Assembly: GCA_035499555.1 (NCBI GenBank)
Contig: DATJYO010000039.1
Span: 1-64,000, forward strand
DNA: 64,000 bases
Origin: Bog-159 sp035499555
Lineage (GTDB): Bacteria > Acidobacteriota > Terriglobia > Bryobacterales > Bryobacteraceae
Reading direction: 5' to 3'
Numbering within the stretch: the first letter of the stretch is position 1; each line of letters opens with the position of its first letter. Both the position numbers and the translations under genes were made by a program. This document shows, piece after piece, positions 22,952-34,095 of the stretch. The notes under the pieces are model-generated. The model worked only from the letters and a program-made list of their open reading frames with translations. It had not been told where the DNA came from and did not search any database.

Positions 22952-25900
22952 GTGTTGACCTCACGCGCTGCCTTACTCAGTTGCCTTTTGCTTGCGTTGC
23001 CGGCCATGCCGGCCGACGAGCCGGAGAAGCCTGCCAACGCCATGCCGGCGGATACCTTCGCCGGGCTCAAACTGCGCGCGATCGGCCCCGCGGTCACTTC
23101 CGGGCGCGTAGTCTCGTTCGCCGTCGATCCGCACAACAAGAGCACCTATTATGTCGGGTCCGCCTCCGGCGGTGTCTGGAAAACCGTGAACGCGGGCACT
23201 TCGTTCACCCCCGTTTTCGATGGCGAAGGATCGTACTCGATCGGCACGGTGGTGATCGACCCGAAAGACTCCAATGTGGTGTGGGTGGGCACCGGCGAGA
23301 ACAACAGCCAGCGCAGCGTTTCTTATGGCGACGGCATCTACCGTTCCGACGACGGCGGCAAATCGTGGAAGAACATGGGACTCAAGAAGTCCGAGCACAT
23401 CGCCCGGATCGCCATCGACCCGCGCGACTCCAACACCGTCTACGTAGCCGCCGAGGGTCCGCTGTGGGGACCGGGCGGCGACCGCGGACTGTACAAAACC
23501 ACCGATGGCGGCAAGAACTGGAAGGCGGTGCTGACCATCAGCGAGAACACCGGCGTGAGCGACGTGGTGCTGGATCCGCGCCATCCCGACGTCTTGCTGG
23601 CCGCCGCCTACCAGCGCCGCCGCCACGTCTGGACTCTGATCGACGGCGGCCCGGAGAGCGCCATCTATAAAAGCGTGGATGCCGGCGCTACCTGGAACAA
23701 GATCAAATCCGGCTTGCCTGCCGAAAATCTGGGCCGCATCGGATTCGCCGTGTCGCCGGTGAACCCCGACGTGGTGTATGCCAGCATCGAATCCATCGAT
23801 AAGAAGGGCGGCATCTTCCGCTCCACCGATTTCGGCGCGACCTGGGACCGCCGCAACGAGCACGACGACCAGGCGCAATATTACGCGCACATCGTGGCCG
23901 ATCCCAAGAACGTCGACCGCATTTACGTCATGGATGTTTTCCTGCAGGTCTCCGACGACGGCGGCAAGACCTTGCACAACCTGGGGGAACGCTACAAGCA
24001 CGTGGACAATCACGAGATCTGGATCGACCCCGCCAACACCAGCCACTACCTGGTCGGCTGCGATGGCGGCGTCTACGAGAGCTTCGATCGCGCCGCCACC
24101 TGGAACTTCAAGGCCAACCTGCCGGTGACCCAGTTCTACGACATCGCGGTGGATGAGGCGGCGCCCTTCTATCACGTGTACGGCGGCACCCAGGACAACT
24201 TCTCGATGGGCGGACCGGCGCGCACGCGCAGCGTCCACGGCATCACCAACCAGGATTGGTTTGTCACCGCGGGCGGCGACGGATTTCATTCGCGCGTGGA
24301 CCCGAAGGATCCGGACACCGTCTACGCGGAATCGCAGTACGGCGGGCTGGTGCGCTTCGACCGCCGCACCGGGGAATCGGTGGGCATTCAGCCGCAGCCG
24401 GGGGCGGGGGAGCCGCCGTTACGCTGGAACTGGGATTCGCCGATTCTGGTAAGCCCGCATTCCCACACGCGCGTGTACTTCGCGGCGAACAAGGTGTTCC
24501 GCAGCGACGACCGCGGCGATTCCTGGAAAGCCGTCAGCGGCGACCTGACCCGCCTGGTCGACCGCAATACCCTGCCGGTGATGGGCAAGGTCTGGGGTCC
24601 GGACGCGGTGGCCAAAAATGTATCGACGTCGTTTTACGGCAACGTCGTGGCGCTGGCCGAATCGCCGCGCAAGGAAGGGTTGCTGTATGCCGGCACGGAC
24701 GACGGACTGATTCAGGTGACCGAGGACGGGGGCGAACACTGGCGCAAGATCGAGAAATTCCCCGGCGTGCCCGAGGGCACTTACGTCAGCCGCATCCTGG
24801 CATCGCAACACGGCGACGCCACCGCCTACGCCGCGTTCGACCATCACAAGAATTCGGACTTCGCGCCGTACCTGCTGAAAACCACGGACGCAGGGCGCAC
24901 CTGGACCCCCATCCAGGGCGATCTGCCGGCTAACGGTCCGGTGCTCGCCATCGCCGAGGATCACGTGAACCCGCAACTGCTGTTCGTGGGCACGGAATTC
25001 GGTTTGTACTTCACCATCGACGGCGGCAAGCAGTGGATCCGGTTGAAGGGCGGTCTTCCCACCATCGCGGTGCGCGACCTGGCCATCCAAAGGCAGATGA
25101 ACGACCTGGTAGTGGCCACCTTCGGCCGCGGCGTCTACGTGCTCGACGATTACACGCCCCTGCGCGACCTGAAACCGGAGACGCTGAAGGAGGATGCCCT
25201 TCTGCTGCCGGTGAAAAACGCGCTCATGTACATTCAAACGCGGCAGTACGGATTGCGCGGGAAGGGATTCCAGGGCGAGTCCTTCTTCACGGCCGACAAC
25301 CCGCCTTACGGTGCGGTATTCACTTACTATCTGAAGGACGCGATCGAAACCAGGAAACAGAAACGGAGGGACGCCGAGAAGGAAGCCGAGAAGAAGAAGA
25401 CGGCGATCCCGTATCCGACCATGGAGAGCCTGCGCACGGAGGACGAAGAGGAGGCGCCCGCGCTGCTCTTTACGATTTCCGACAGCTCCGGACGCGCCAT
25501 CCGAACCATAACCGGTCCGGTGACCAAGGGGATTCACCGGGTGAGTTGGGATCTGCGGGAACCGCCGGCGTCGCTGCCGAGCCCTCGGAACAGGGAGGCG
25601 GACGACGATCTGTTCTACGAGGAGCCGACGGGTCCGCTGGTGACGCCGGGACGCTACACGGTATCGGTCGCCAAACGCGTGGATGGCGTGCTCACGCCCA
25701 TCATGTCCCCGCGCGAGTTCACGGTGGAGGCTGAAAGCACGACGGATGCCGCCGGCAGCCGCGAGTTGCTGGAGTTTCAGGTCAAGGTGACCAAGTTGCA
25801 GCGCGCCGTCGCCGGCGCCCTGGACACGGCCAACGAACTGAAGTCGCGGATCGCCAGAATCGAAATGGCGATCGATGCCACGCCGGCCATGGATCGCAAA

Positions 25901-26221
25901 TGGGCGGCCGCCGCGCGGGCCCTGGAAGCCGGGAACAACCAGGTCCTGCGCGCACTGCGCGGCGATATCACCATTGCCCGCCACAACGAGGATGTGCCGC
26001 CGTCGATCATCGGACGTGTGGACACGATCGTGGGCAACGAAAGCGCATGGCTGCAGCGCCCGCCGGGGACGGACGTGCAGGCGTACGAGATTGCCAGCCG
26101 CGAATTCGCGGCCGAAAGCGAGAAATTGCGCAACCTGGTAGAGGTGGATTTGAAAGCGATCGAAAAGGCGCTGGACGACGCGGGCGCGCCGTGGACGCCG
26201 GGACGTCTGCCTTTGCGCTGA
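22952..26221 (+). CDS. large exported BNR/sortilin-like repeat protein
   Basis: A 1089-residue protein with a signal peptide (residues 1-21). The first about 730 residues form a multi-bladed propeller with repeated Asp-box-like motifs, for example IYRSDDGGKSWK, LYKTTDGGKNWK and LLKTTDAGRTW, separated by DPKDSNVVWVGT-type strands. This matches the sortilin/VPS10-like and exo-sialidase-like BNR families often annotated as glycosyl hydrolases, but no catalytic set can be confirmed. Residues about 790-800 and 840-930 form a linker plus a FlgD-like beta domain (SSGRAIRTITGPVTKG), and the rest is helical. It begins with GTG at a leaderless-type promoter and is followed after nine bases by a Tat-exported protein gene. 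Confidence 0.88.
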   Translation: MLTSRAALLSCLLLALPAMPADEPEKPANAMPADTFAGLKLRAIGPAVTSGRVVSFAVDPHNKSTYYVGSASGGVWKTVNAGTSFTPVFDGEGSYSIGTVVIDPKDSNVVWVGTGENNSQRSVSYGDGIYRSDDGGKSWKNMGLKKSEHIARIAIDPRDSNTVYVAAEGPLWGPGGDRGLYKTTDGGKNWKAVLTISENTGVSDVVLDPRHPDVLLAAAYQRRRHVWTLIDGGPESAIYKSVDAGATWNKIKSGLPAENLGRIGFAVSPVNPDVVYASIESIDKKGGIFRSTDFGATWDRRNEHDDQAQYYAHIVADPKNVDRIYVMDVFLQVSDDGGKTLHNLGERYKHVDNHEIWIDPANTSHYLVGCDGGVYESFDRAATWNFKANLPVTQFYDIAVDEAAPFYHVYGGTQDNFSMGGPARTRSVHGITNQDWFVTAGGDGFHSRVDPKDPDTVYAESQYGGLVRFDRRTGESVGIQPQPGAGEPPLRWNWDSPILVSPHSHTRVYFAANKVFRSDDRGDSWKAVSGDLTRLVDRNTLPVMGKVWGPDAVAKNVSTSFYGNVVALAESPRKEGLLYAGTDDGLIQVTEDGGEHWRKIEKFPGVPEGTYVSRILASQHGDATAYAAFDHHKNSDFAPYLLKTTDAGRTWTPIQGDLPANGPVLAIAEDHVNPQLLFVGTEFGLYFTIDGGKQWIRLKGGLPTIAVRDLAIQRQMNDLVVATFGRGVYVLDDYTPLRDLKPETLKEDALLLPVKNALMYIQTRQYGLRGKGFQGESFFTADNPPYGAVFTYYLKDAIETRKQKRRDAEKEAEKKKTAIPYPTMESLRTEDEEEAPALLFTISDSSGRAIRTITGPVTKGIHRVSWDLREPPASLPSPRNREADDDLFYEEPTGPLVTPGRYTVSVAKRVDGVLTPIMSPREFTVEAESTTDAAGSRELLEFQVKVTKLQRAVAGALDTANELKSRIARIEMAIDATPAMDRKWAAAARALEAGNNQVLRALRGDITIARHNEDVPPSIIGRVDTIVGNESAWLQRPPGTDVQAYEIASREFAAESEKLRNLVEVDLKAIEKALDDAGAPWTPGRLPLR

Positions 26222-26230
26222 AGGACGGCC

Positions 26231-27169
26231 ATGTCGGGTTCGAGAAGACAGTTCGTACAGTCGGTCGCCAACGGCGCGATCGGCGCTGCGTGGCTGGGGC
26301 AGGGAATCCGGCCTCTGCGGGCGGCATTCCCCCTTGGGCTCCCGCCGGGTCTCCAGCTTTGGAGCATCAAGGAAGATCTGGCGAAGGCCGAGGATGACAC
26401 CCTGCGCCGGATCGCCAGGATCGGCTATCGCGAGCTGGAGCATTACGAGATGCCCCGGTCGCCCGCGGCGTTCCGGCGGAAATGCGACGACGCGGGGTTG
26501 AAGCTCGTGAGCGCCCATTTCGATATGCCGCTGGCGGACTTCGGCAGCCGGAAGACCATCGACGGCGCGCGGGAGATGGGACTTCAGTACATGATGGTGG
26601 TCTTCCCGGCGCTACGCTCGTTGCGCGGCGTGAATGTCGCGGATATGAACTTCAGCAAGCTGAGCACGCTGTACGAGAAGATCTCTCTGGACGACTACAA
26701 ATGGAATGCCGAGCGGTTCAATTCGCTGGGAGCCCAGGTGAAGAAGGCCGGGATGCAGCTTGGCTACCACAACCATGCCATCGACCTGAAGAAGTCTGCC
26801 GGCGGAGTGGCCGGGTTTGACGCCCTGATCCAGGGAACGGACCCGGACCTGGTGGTCTTCGAAATGGACTGCGGGCACATGATTCACGCCGGCAGCGACC
26901 CGATCGCATACCTGCGGAAGTATCCCGGCCGGATCGCCATGCTGCACATCAAGGATCTGAAGGCAGGTTATGCGATCTCGACCACGCTGGATACCGAAGA
27001 TAAGGATACCGATGCCGAGATCGGCGCCGGAGTGATCGACTGGAAACGCTTATTTAGCGTCATCAGGCCGGGAGACGTCAAGCATTGGTTTGTGGAGCAG
27101 GAGGGCAAGATGGACCACGCGCCGATGGAAAGCATCGCCATCTCGTACCATTACCTCAAGCAGATGTGA
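26231..27169 (+). CDS. Tat-exported sugar phosphate isomerase/epimerase-like TIM-barrel protein
   Basis: A 312-residue protein. The N-terminus SGSRRQFVQSVANGAIGAAWLG is a twin-arginine signal, implying export in folded, metal-loaded form. The remainder is an AP-endonuclease-2/xylose-isomerase-like barrel with metal-ligand-type motifs: GYRELEHYE, VSAHFDMP, LGYHNHAIDL, FEMDCGHMIHAG and MLHIKDLK. This family includes hydroxypyruvate, inosose and tagatose isomerases or dehydratases; exported members are common in acidobacteria and planctomycetes and may act on oligosaccharide-derived keto-sugars. The substrate is unknown. AAGGA lies six bases before its ATG, and it probably forms an operon with the BNR-repeat gene. 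Confidence 0.88.
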   Translation: MSGSRRQFVQSVANGAIGAAWLGQGIRPLRAAFPLGLPPGLQLWSIKEDLAKAEDDTLRRIARIGYRELEHYEMPRSPAAFRRKCDDAGLKLVSAHFDMPLADFGSRKTIDGAREMGLQYMMVVFPALRSLRGVNVADMNFSKLSTLYEKISLDDYKWNAERFNSLGAQVKKAGMQLGYHNHAIDLKKSAGGVAGFDALIQGTDPDLVVFEMDCGHMIHAGSDPIAYLRKYPGRIAMLHIKDLKAGYAISTTLDTEDKDTDAEIGAGVIDWKRLFSVIRPGDVKHWFVEQEGKMDHAPMESIAISYHYLKQM

Positions 27170-27252
27170 CTTGACGCCGCAGCAGGGTAAGGTCTCGATG
27201 TGAGACACGTACGTCCGGCGGGCTGGATCGCAGGCGTAGTGAGCGTGAAGCG

Positions 27253-28395
27253 TCACCTCCCGACCAGTGCCAGAAACCGGGACTCTTTCACCAGAGCGAT
27301 GCGGTGGCCCCTCTCCGCTTCGTGATCGACGTCCAGAAGCTTCTGCCCCTTCTCTTCCGCCTTCCAGTGGGGCGACTGGTCGCCGACCACCACGATATCG
27401 GTGGTATGGCTCACGTGGGTCTGCACCAGCGCGCCGGCCTTGCGCGCCAACTTCTGCGCGGCGGCGCGACGCACGGAAAGGCCGCCCGTGAAAACCAGCC
27501 GCTTACCGGCCAAAGAACGTACGCGAGCTGTTTTCCGGCGCGGGCCGTCCCGCGCCTCCAAGGCAGCCAGCATCTCCGCCGCACTCGCGAAACACTTTCT
27601 CCGCGGGCCCATGCAGCGCTGCAGGACCGATTTTGTAGGCGCCTTGCAGGAGAAGTTCTTCACTTCGTGCGCGGTGATCTTGCGGGAACCGACCCCGGAT
27701 AGCAGAGCGGCGTATAACTGGCCGATCTGATGGACGTCGTCCGCCTGCCGCCAGTGCTTGGCGCCCTGCTGGATGGCTTTGGGCGCGAACCGCGGGGCAA
27801 AAGCGTCCGCCGCAACTTCTTTGCGGCCGAGCCGGTGCAGCGCAATGCCAAAGTCCCCCAGTTTCAGGCTGCCGTCCGACGCCACGAACACGTTTCGCGG
27901 CGTGATGTCCCGATGCACGGCGCCACTCGCATGAATCATGGTTACGGCGCGGAGCAGACGAACGATCTCACGGCGCGCCCGCGATTCCGGCCAGGGTTTT
28001 GGATTTCGTTCCAGGTAGCGGTCCAGGTCCCCTTCCTCCAGGTACTCGGAGATCAGGCAGTACAGGGGCGTGCGGCCGCCGGCCGGGGCCCAGGCGAAGG
28101 AGTCGTATACTTCGACCAAAGCCGGCACGTGACGCAGCAGGTGGCCGAAGTACGCTTCCCGGTGCCAGGTCGCGGCATCCAGGGTCACTTTCAGGACGCA
28201 TAACCGGGGAGCCGCACTTGCCCCGCTGAAGCGCAGCGCCTGGTAGGCCGCGCCAAAACCTCCCTGGCCCAGGAACTTCCCGATGCGATACGCGCGGCCG
28301 CGAATCGCGTCCTCGACGATGGATTTGTGAGGAAGCGAGAGCCTGGACGCGAGCGATGTTTGCAGCGTCGCGGTCGGCTGGGTGGAGCGTGACAC
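27253..28395 (-). CDS. Ser/Thr protein kinase fused to a C-terminal BRCT domain
   Basis: A 380-residue soluble protein when started at GTG 28395. Residues about 37-280 are a protein kinase with all key elements: glycine loop GQGGFG (43-48), Lys69 in VLKV, catalytic loop HRDITPRN (161-168) and DFG (181-183). Residues about 294-378 have the pattern of a BRCT domain: LAGKRLVFTGGL, an Arg-rich helix, GALVQTHVSHTTDIVVVGD and a final helix with KAEEKGQKLL and ALVKESRFLAL. BRCT modules bind DNA ends or phosphopeptides and in bacteria are best known from DNA ligase. No membrane segment is present. Longer readings run back through the katG terminator hairpin into katG and are rejected. The gene is convergent with the Tat-exported protein. 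Confidence 0.85.
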   Translation of the reverse strand: MSRSTQPTATLQTSLASRLSLPHKSIVEDAIRGRAYRIGKFLGQGGFGAAYQALRFSGASAAPRLCVLKVTLDAATWHREAYFGHLLRHVPALVEVYDSFAWAPAGGRTPLYCLISEYLEEGDLDRYLERNPKPWPESRARREIVRLLRAVTMIHASGAVHRDITPRNVFVASDGSLKLGDFGIALHRLGRKEVAADAFAPRFAPKAIQQGAKHWRQADDVHQIGQLYAALLSGVGSRKITAHEVKNFSCKAPTKSVLQRCMGPRRKCFASAAEMLAALEARDGPRRKTARVRSLAGKRLVFTGGLSVRRAAAQKLARKAGALVQTHVSHTTDIVVVGDQSPHWKAEEKGQKLLDVDHEAERGHRIALVKESRFLALVGR

Positions 28396-28425
28396 ACTCG
28401 ATTCTATTCGGTTTGAAGAAGCAAA

Positions 28426-28467
28426 GCGGGCGGCCGGGCCGCTGCTTCCCGGCATCCGGCCGCCCGC
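28426..28467 (-). terminator. katG terminator-like hairpin
   Basis: Perfect 12-base inverted arms (28426-28437 and 28456-28467, GCGGGCGGCCGG and its complement) around an 18-base loop, 27 bases after the katG stop. There is no T-run, as is common in high-GC genomes. It separates katG from the kinase-BRCT gene. Confidence 0.65.
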
Positions 28468-28493
28468 ACGTCGAGCCCGCTGGGGTTCCCGCT

Positions 28494-30740
<2,247 letters not shown>

Positions 30741-30783
30741 GTTTCCATCCTCCTATGAATTAGTCAAAACGACGGCGATAAGA

Positions 30784-31209
30784 CTAGCGGGAAGCCTGCC
30801 GCGGCGCACACTTCTGACAGAGTCCCCGGAAAATCAGTTCGCATTCGCGAACCACGCGCTTGCCGAGCGAGCGGGAGGCCGGCCGGGGCACGTCGTACCA
30901 TTCCATGTCTTCCACATCGCCGCAGCGGTCGCAGATGAAGTGGTGATGACGCATGCCTCTGGCGTCGAATCGCGCGGCGCGGCCCTCGACGGCCACTTCC
31001 CGCACCAAACCCGCCTCCACCAGGTCCCGCAGATTGTTGTACGTGGTGGCCCTGGAAGAGCGCGGATCCGCGCGATTCACCGCGGCGAAGATCTCCGCGG
31101 CCGTGGGATGATTGGCTTGTCCCATCAGGAATTTCATCACCGCGTAGCGTTGCGGAGTACACCGCAGTCCGCCGTCCTCCAGGGACCGTCTGATCGCTCC
31201 GGCATCCAT
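30784..31209 (-). CDS. perR: Fur-family peroxide-responsive repressor (PerR)
   Basis: A 141-residue Fur-family regulator with a winged-helix domain (RCTPQRYAVMKFL, SSRATTYNNLRDL) and a metal-binding dimer domain. The regulatory-site residues match PerR: His34, Asp82 (where Fur normally has Glu), His88 and His90 in RFDARGMRHHHF. A structural zinc site is formed by C93-x2-C96 and C131-x2-C134. PerR loses DNA binding when H2O2 oxidises its regulatory-site histidines. Adjacency to katG and a palindromic operator over its own promoter support this role and autoregulation. The leader is only a few bases and has no Shine-Dalgarno sequence. Confidence 0.93.
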   Translation of the reverse strand: MDAGAIRRSLEDGGLRCTPQRYAVMKFLMGQANHPTAAEIFAAVNRADPRSSRATTYNNLRDLVEAGLVREVAVEGRAARFDARGMRHHHFICDRCGDVEDMEWYDVPRPASRSLGKRVVRECELIFRGLCQKCAPRQASR

Positions 31210-31218
31210 TTGAACTTT

Positions 31219-31233
31219 TTAGATTATATCTAA
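31219..31233 (-). promoter_or_regulatory. PerR/Fur-type operator
   Basis: TTAGATTATATCTAA has perfect TTAGAT/ATCTAA arms around TAT, close to the 7-1-7 PerR box pattern. It is an AT-rich island in GC-rich surroundings and covers the -10 region of perR, so repressor binding should block transcription of perR-katG. Confidence 0.75.
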
Positions 31234-31249
31234 TATAAAATTTTGTCAA
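31223..31249 (-). promoter_or_regulatory. perR-katG promoter (TTGACA / TATAAT)
   Basis: On the minus strand a perfect TTGACA (31244-31249) and a perfect TATAAT (31223-31228) are separated by 15 bases, slightly short of the optimum. The -10 lies inside the PerR operator palindrome. The start codon follows 13 bases after the -10. Confidence 0.7.
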
Positions 31250-31258
31250 TGTTCGGGA

Positions 31259-31732
31259 CTAGCGATTCCCGATCAGTTCATCCAATTGAAACGCGTGGCG
31301 AATGGGGTGCATGACCGCGTGCTCCAGCATCGAGTCGATCGTGTAGAGCGTCTGCCATCGCGAGGGGAATTGGGGAGCGTCCAACTGTTCGTCGGAAACT
31401 CCCCGGAGCAATGCCCCGCGCCACCGCTCGAGGACATGTTCCAGGTAGTCTTCGGCGGCGTTGACGATGGCGGTGGCGCCAGGGACCGGCCGGATCTCCG
31501 GGTCGGGCAACTGCAGCATCTCGCAGATCCAGGCCAGGTATCCGCCGGCCGCACCTAATACGTGGCGGCCCAATGCGCCCAGCGAGGCGTAAGAGGGATC
31601 GGCGGTGGCCGGCAGGCTCACCGCCTGCGCCACGGCCCGCCGCCAGGTCTGGACGAAGCGGCGCAGATATTCCTCGTGCAAGAGCACCAGGGCGCGCACG
31701 GCGCGCGAGCGGTAGGGGAGATCGGGTGACAC
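31259..31732 (-). CDS. DinB-like four-helix protein
   Basis: A 157-residue helical protein starting at GTG 31732, two bases after the stop of the MFS transporter gene (TAGTTGTG). It shows a DinB-like layout with a long first helix (LVLLHEEYLRRFVQTWRRAV), a LGALGRHVLGAAGGYLAWI segment containing the first candidate metal His, and a C-terminal LEHAVMHPIRHAFQLDEL segment with three more. These positions match the DinB/YfiT-type metal triad. The substrate is unknown. Its coupling to the transporter suggests co-expression. A longer reading from ATG 31804 overlaps the transporter by about 70 bases and is less likely. Confidence 0.75.
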   Translation of the reverse strand: MSPDLPYRSRAVRALVLLHEEYLRRFVQTWRRAVAQAVSLPATADPSYASLGALGRHVLGAAGGYLAWICEMLQLPDPEIRPVPGATAIVNAAEDYLEHVLERWRGALLRGVSDEQLDAPQFPSRWQTLYTIDSMLEHAVMHPIRHAFQLDELIGNR

Positions 31733-31734
31733 AA

Positions 31735-32997
31735 CTAAGAGGATAACCGAACCGCCGCGGCCGGCGAGAACTCCAGTTTCTGGGTGGCGTCGATCTTCAG
31801 CCAAAGCAGCGCGCCCAGCAGCAACACGGCCGCCATGGGGACAAACGGCGCGTTATAGCTGCCGAAACGCGCGACGATGTAGCCATAGGCCACCGATCCC
31901 AGCAGCCCGCCCGCCTGGGCCGTGGTGTTCATCAGGCCCACCACCGCTCCCGCCTGCTGCTGGCCGATGTCCAGGCACACACCGAATACTCCGGATTGTT
32001 GGAAGGTGATCGCGCCATAAACCAGCGCCAGGAAAACAACCGTGAGAGCCGGCTGCCGCGTGACCATGGCCGCCATGGTGAACAGGCCGGCGGCCGTCAG
32101 AGCCACCACACCCAGCGTTCGCCGGCCCTGTTTCAGCCCCAGCCTGCGCACCAGGGCATCGCTCACCGCCCCGCCGGCCAGGTTCGTACAGGCGGCCAGC
32201 GCATATGGCAAAGCCGACAATAGCAGCGTCTCCGCGCGGAATCCCCGCCCTTTCACCAGAAAGGTATGAAACCAGGTTTGGTAGAAGTTGTACACGTAGC
32301 AATAGCAGAACGCGGTGGCCATCAAAGCCAGCGCACTCTGCGAACGGCCGATGAGCCGCCACGGGATGCGATGTCCGCCCGAGAAGTGAAACTCCGGCGC
32401 GCGCCGCGGCTCGCCGCTCTTCTCCGCGGGCGAATCCCGAAACCAGATGTACCAGACCGAAGCCCAGGCGACACCCAGCAGACCGAAGACAAAGAACGGA
32501 GCGCGCCATCCGTAGCGGTTCTGGATGGGTATCACCAAGAGAGGCGCCAAGGCTCCGCCCAGCTGGCTGGCCATGAGCGTAACCCCGGACATGGTGGCGC
32601 GCTGCCAGGGCGAGAACCAGCGGGCGACCACCACCGACGAACCCGGAAACGCTCCTGCCTCTCCCGCGCCGAATAAGAACCGCGTCAGAAGCAGCGGATA
32701 GAAGCTCGTCACCGAGCCCGTCAGCGCGGTAAACGCGGACCACCACAGCACGATGCGGGTCAGCACGCGCCGCGGCCCGATGCGGTCCGCCAGCGAACCG
32801 GTGGGTATTTCGAAAAGGCAGTAGGACAGGGTGAAGACGCCGGTTACCCAACTCCAGCCGATGGGGTTGATGTGCAGGTCCTCCTGCATGCGCGGCCCCG
32901 CGACGGAAATGCAGACACGGTCCAGATAAGTGATGGCGAAAAGAAGGCCGAGCAGACCGGCAACATAGGAACGGTTTCGGGTGGACCGGCCGCGCAT
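31735..32997 (-). CDS. MFS transporter, anion:cation symporter (ACS)-like
   Basis: A 420-residue major facilitator with about 12 hydrophobic helices. The family loop motif is visible as GSLADRIGPRRVLTR between helices 2 and 3, with a first helix YLDRVCISVAGP typical of the ACS group (hexuronate, glucarate, galactonate and phthalate carriers). The middle loop (about residues 190-220) is basic. A sugar-acid or aromatic-acid substrate is plausible; the FAH/ALDH genes 24 kb away would suit a sugar acid but no link can be shown. It is the first gene of a two-gene minus-strand unit and is divergent from the GTPase gene. Confidence 0.9.
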   Translation of the reverse strand: MRGRSTRNRSYVAGLLGLLFAITYLDRVCISVAGPRMQEDLHINPIGWSWVTGVFTLSYCLFEIPTGSLADRIGPRRVLTRIVLWWSAFTALTGSVTSFYPLLLTRFLFGAGEAGAFPGSSVVVARWFSPWQRATMSGVTLMASQLGGALAPLLVIPIQNRYGWRAPFFVFGLLGVAWASVWYIWFRDSPAEKSGEPRRAPEFHFSGGHRIPWRLIGRSQSALALMATAFCYCYVYNFYQTWFHTFLVKGRGFRAETLLLSALPYALAACTNLAGGAVSDALVRRLGLKQGRRTLGVVALTAAGLFTMAAMVTRQPALTVVFLALVYGAITFQQSGVFGVCLDIGQQQAGAVVGLMNTTAQAGGLLGSVAYGYIVARFGSYNAPFVPMAAVLLLGALLWLKIDATQKLEFSPAAAVRLSS

Positions 32998-33079
32998 GAG
33001 GCTTCATTCTCCCATATCCGCCCGGAAGGACCGGGCCGGCTCAGTCCAGCCCGGTGTTATGATTCTGGCCAGGACTGAC

Positions 33080-34021
33080 ATGCCTGCCAACCTCGGTCCC
33101 GAGTACCTGGCGGCGGAAGCTGAATACCGGTCCGCGCACACGGCCCCCGAGAAGATCGCCGCGCTGGAGAAGATGTTCGCCACTCTGCCCAAACACAAGG
33201 GCACGGAAAAGATGCAGGCGGATATCCGCCGCCGGCTTTCGCAGGCGCGCAAGGAATCGCAGAAGAAGGGTGCCAGCCACGCCGTGCCATTCTACCTGGT
33301 GCCGCGGGAAGGGGCCGGGCAAGTGGTTCTGCTGGGACCGGCCAACTCCGGCAAATCGAGCCTGGTCGGCGTGCTCACCCACGCCCATCCCGAGGTCGGC
33401 GATTTTCCTTTCACGACTCGCCTGCCCACGTCGGGCATGATGCACTTCGAGAACGTTCCCATTCAGCTCATCGACCTGCCGCCCATCTCCGCCGAGTTCA
33501 CCGAACCCTGGTTGCCGCAAACTGTTCGCCACGCCGATGCGAGCGTGCTGGTGGTGGACGTGAACGATGCCGAAGATCTGGACGAGATCGAGCTCATCGA
33601 GGCCGACCTGCGCGACTGGCATCTGCCGCCGCCGCGTCTGCTGGCCTGCAACAAGGTGGACCAGGCCGGTGCGGCCGGCAACTTCGCAGCGTTGGCCGAT
33701 CTTTTCCGCGAGCGCTACCGGGCCATCCCGGTTTCGGCCGCCAGCGGCCAGGGTCTCGCCGGTTTTGCGCGCGCGGTCTTCGACCTGCTCGACGTGGTTC
33801 GGGCCTATACCAAGGCGCCCGGGAAGAAGGCGGAGCTGGACAAGCCCTACGTGCTGCGACGGGGCGCCACCGTGCTGGATGCCGCCCGGCAGGTCCACAA
33901 GGATTTTGCCGAGCACCTGCGTTTCGCGCGCCTCTATCGGCGCGACGGCGGCCACGACGGCATGATGGTGGAACGGCAGCACGTCATCCAGGACGAGGAC
34001 ATCCTGGAGTTCCATCTTTGA
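33080..34021 (+). CDS. DRG-type GTPase with C-terminal TGS domain
   Basis: A 313-residue GTPase. The N-terminal about 75 residues are helical and basic. The G domain has G1 GPANSGKSS (86-94), a G2-type FTTRLPTSG, G3 region IDLPPI (131-136), G4 NKVD and G5 VSAASG. G3 reads DLPP instead of DxxG, losing the glycine that usually positions water for hydrolysis. Residues about 240-313 are a TGS domain (KPYVLRRGATVLDAARQVHKDF ... DILEFHL). DRG/Obg-like GTPases contact ribosomes or translation factors; the exact role is unknown. ATG 33080 is preferred because AGGA lies six bases upstream; an ATG at 33059 would add seven residues. Confidence 0.85.
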   Translation: MPANLGPEYLAAEAEYRSAHTAPEKIAALEKMFATLPKHKGTEKMQADIRRRLSQARKESQKKGASHAVPFYLVPREGAGQVVLLGPANSGKSSLVGVLTHAHPEVGDFPFTTRLPTSGMMHFENVPIQLIDLPPISAEFTEPWLPQTVRHADASVLVVDVNDAEDLDEIELIEADLRDWHLPPPRLLACNKVDQAGAAGNFAALADLFRERYRAIPVSAASGQGLAGFARAVFDLLDVVRAYTKAPGKKAELDKPYVLRRGATVLDAARQVHKDFAEHLRFARLYRRDGGHDGMMVERQHVIQDEDILEFHL

Positions 34022-34095
34022 CCGCATGAGCTCGCCGCTGTGCCGCCCCGGGCCCGGCGAGGTCTTGAAGTTGTACACTACCGAAACAGGCACTC

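Noticed and set aside
24419..26518. 699-codon minus-strand open frame
   Set aside because: Antisense to the BNR-repeat protein; composition is Arg/Gln/His-biased and no domain is visible.
27192..27206. GTCTC-GATGT-GAGAC hairpin as terminator between the Tat-exported protein and kinase-BRCT genes
   Set aside because: Only five base pairs and no T-run; too weak to call.
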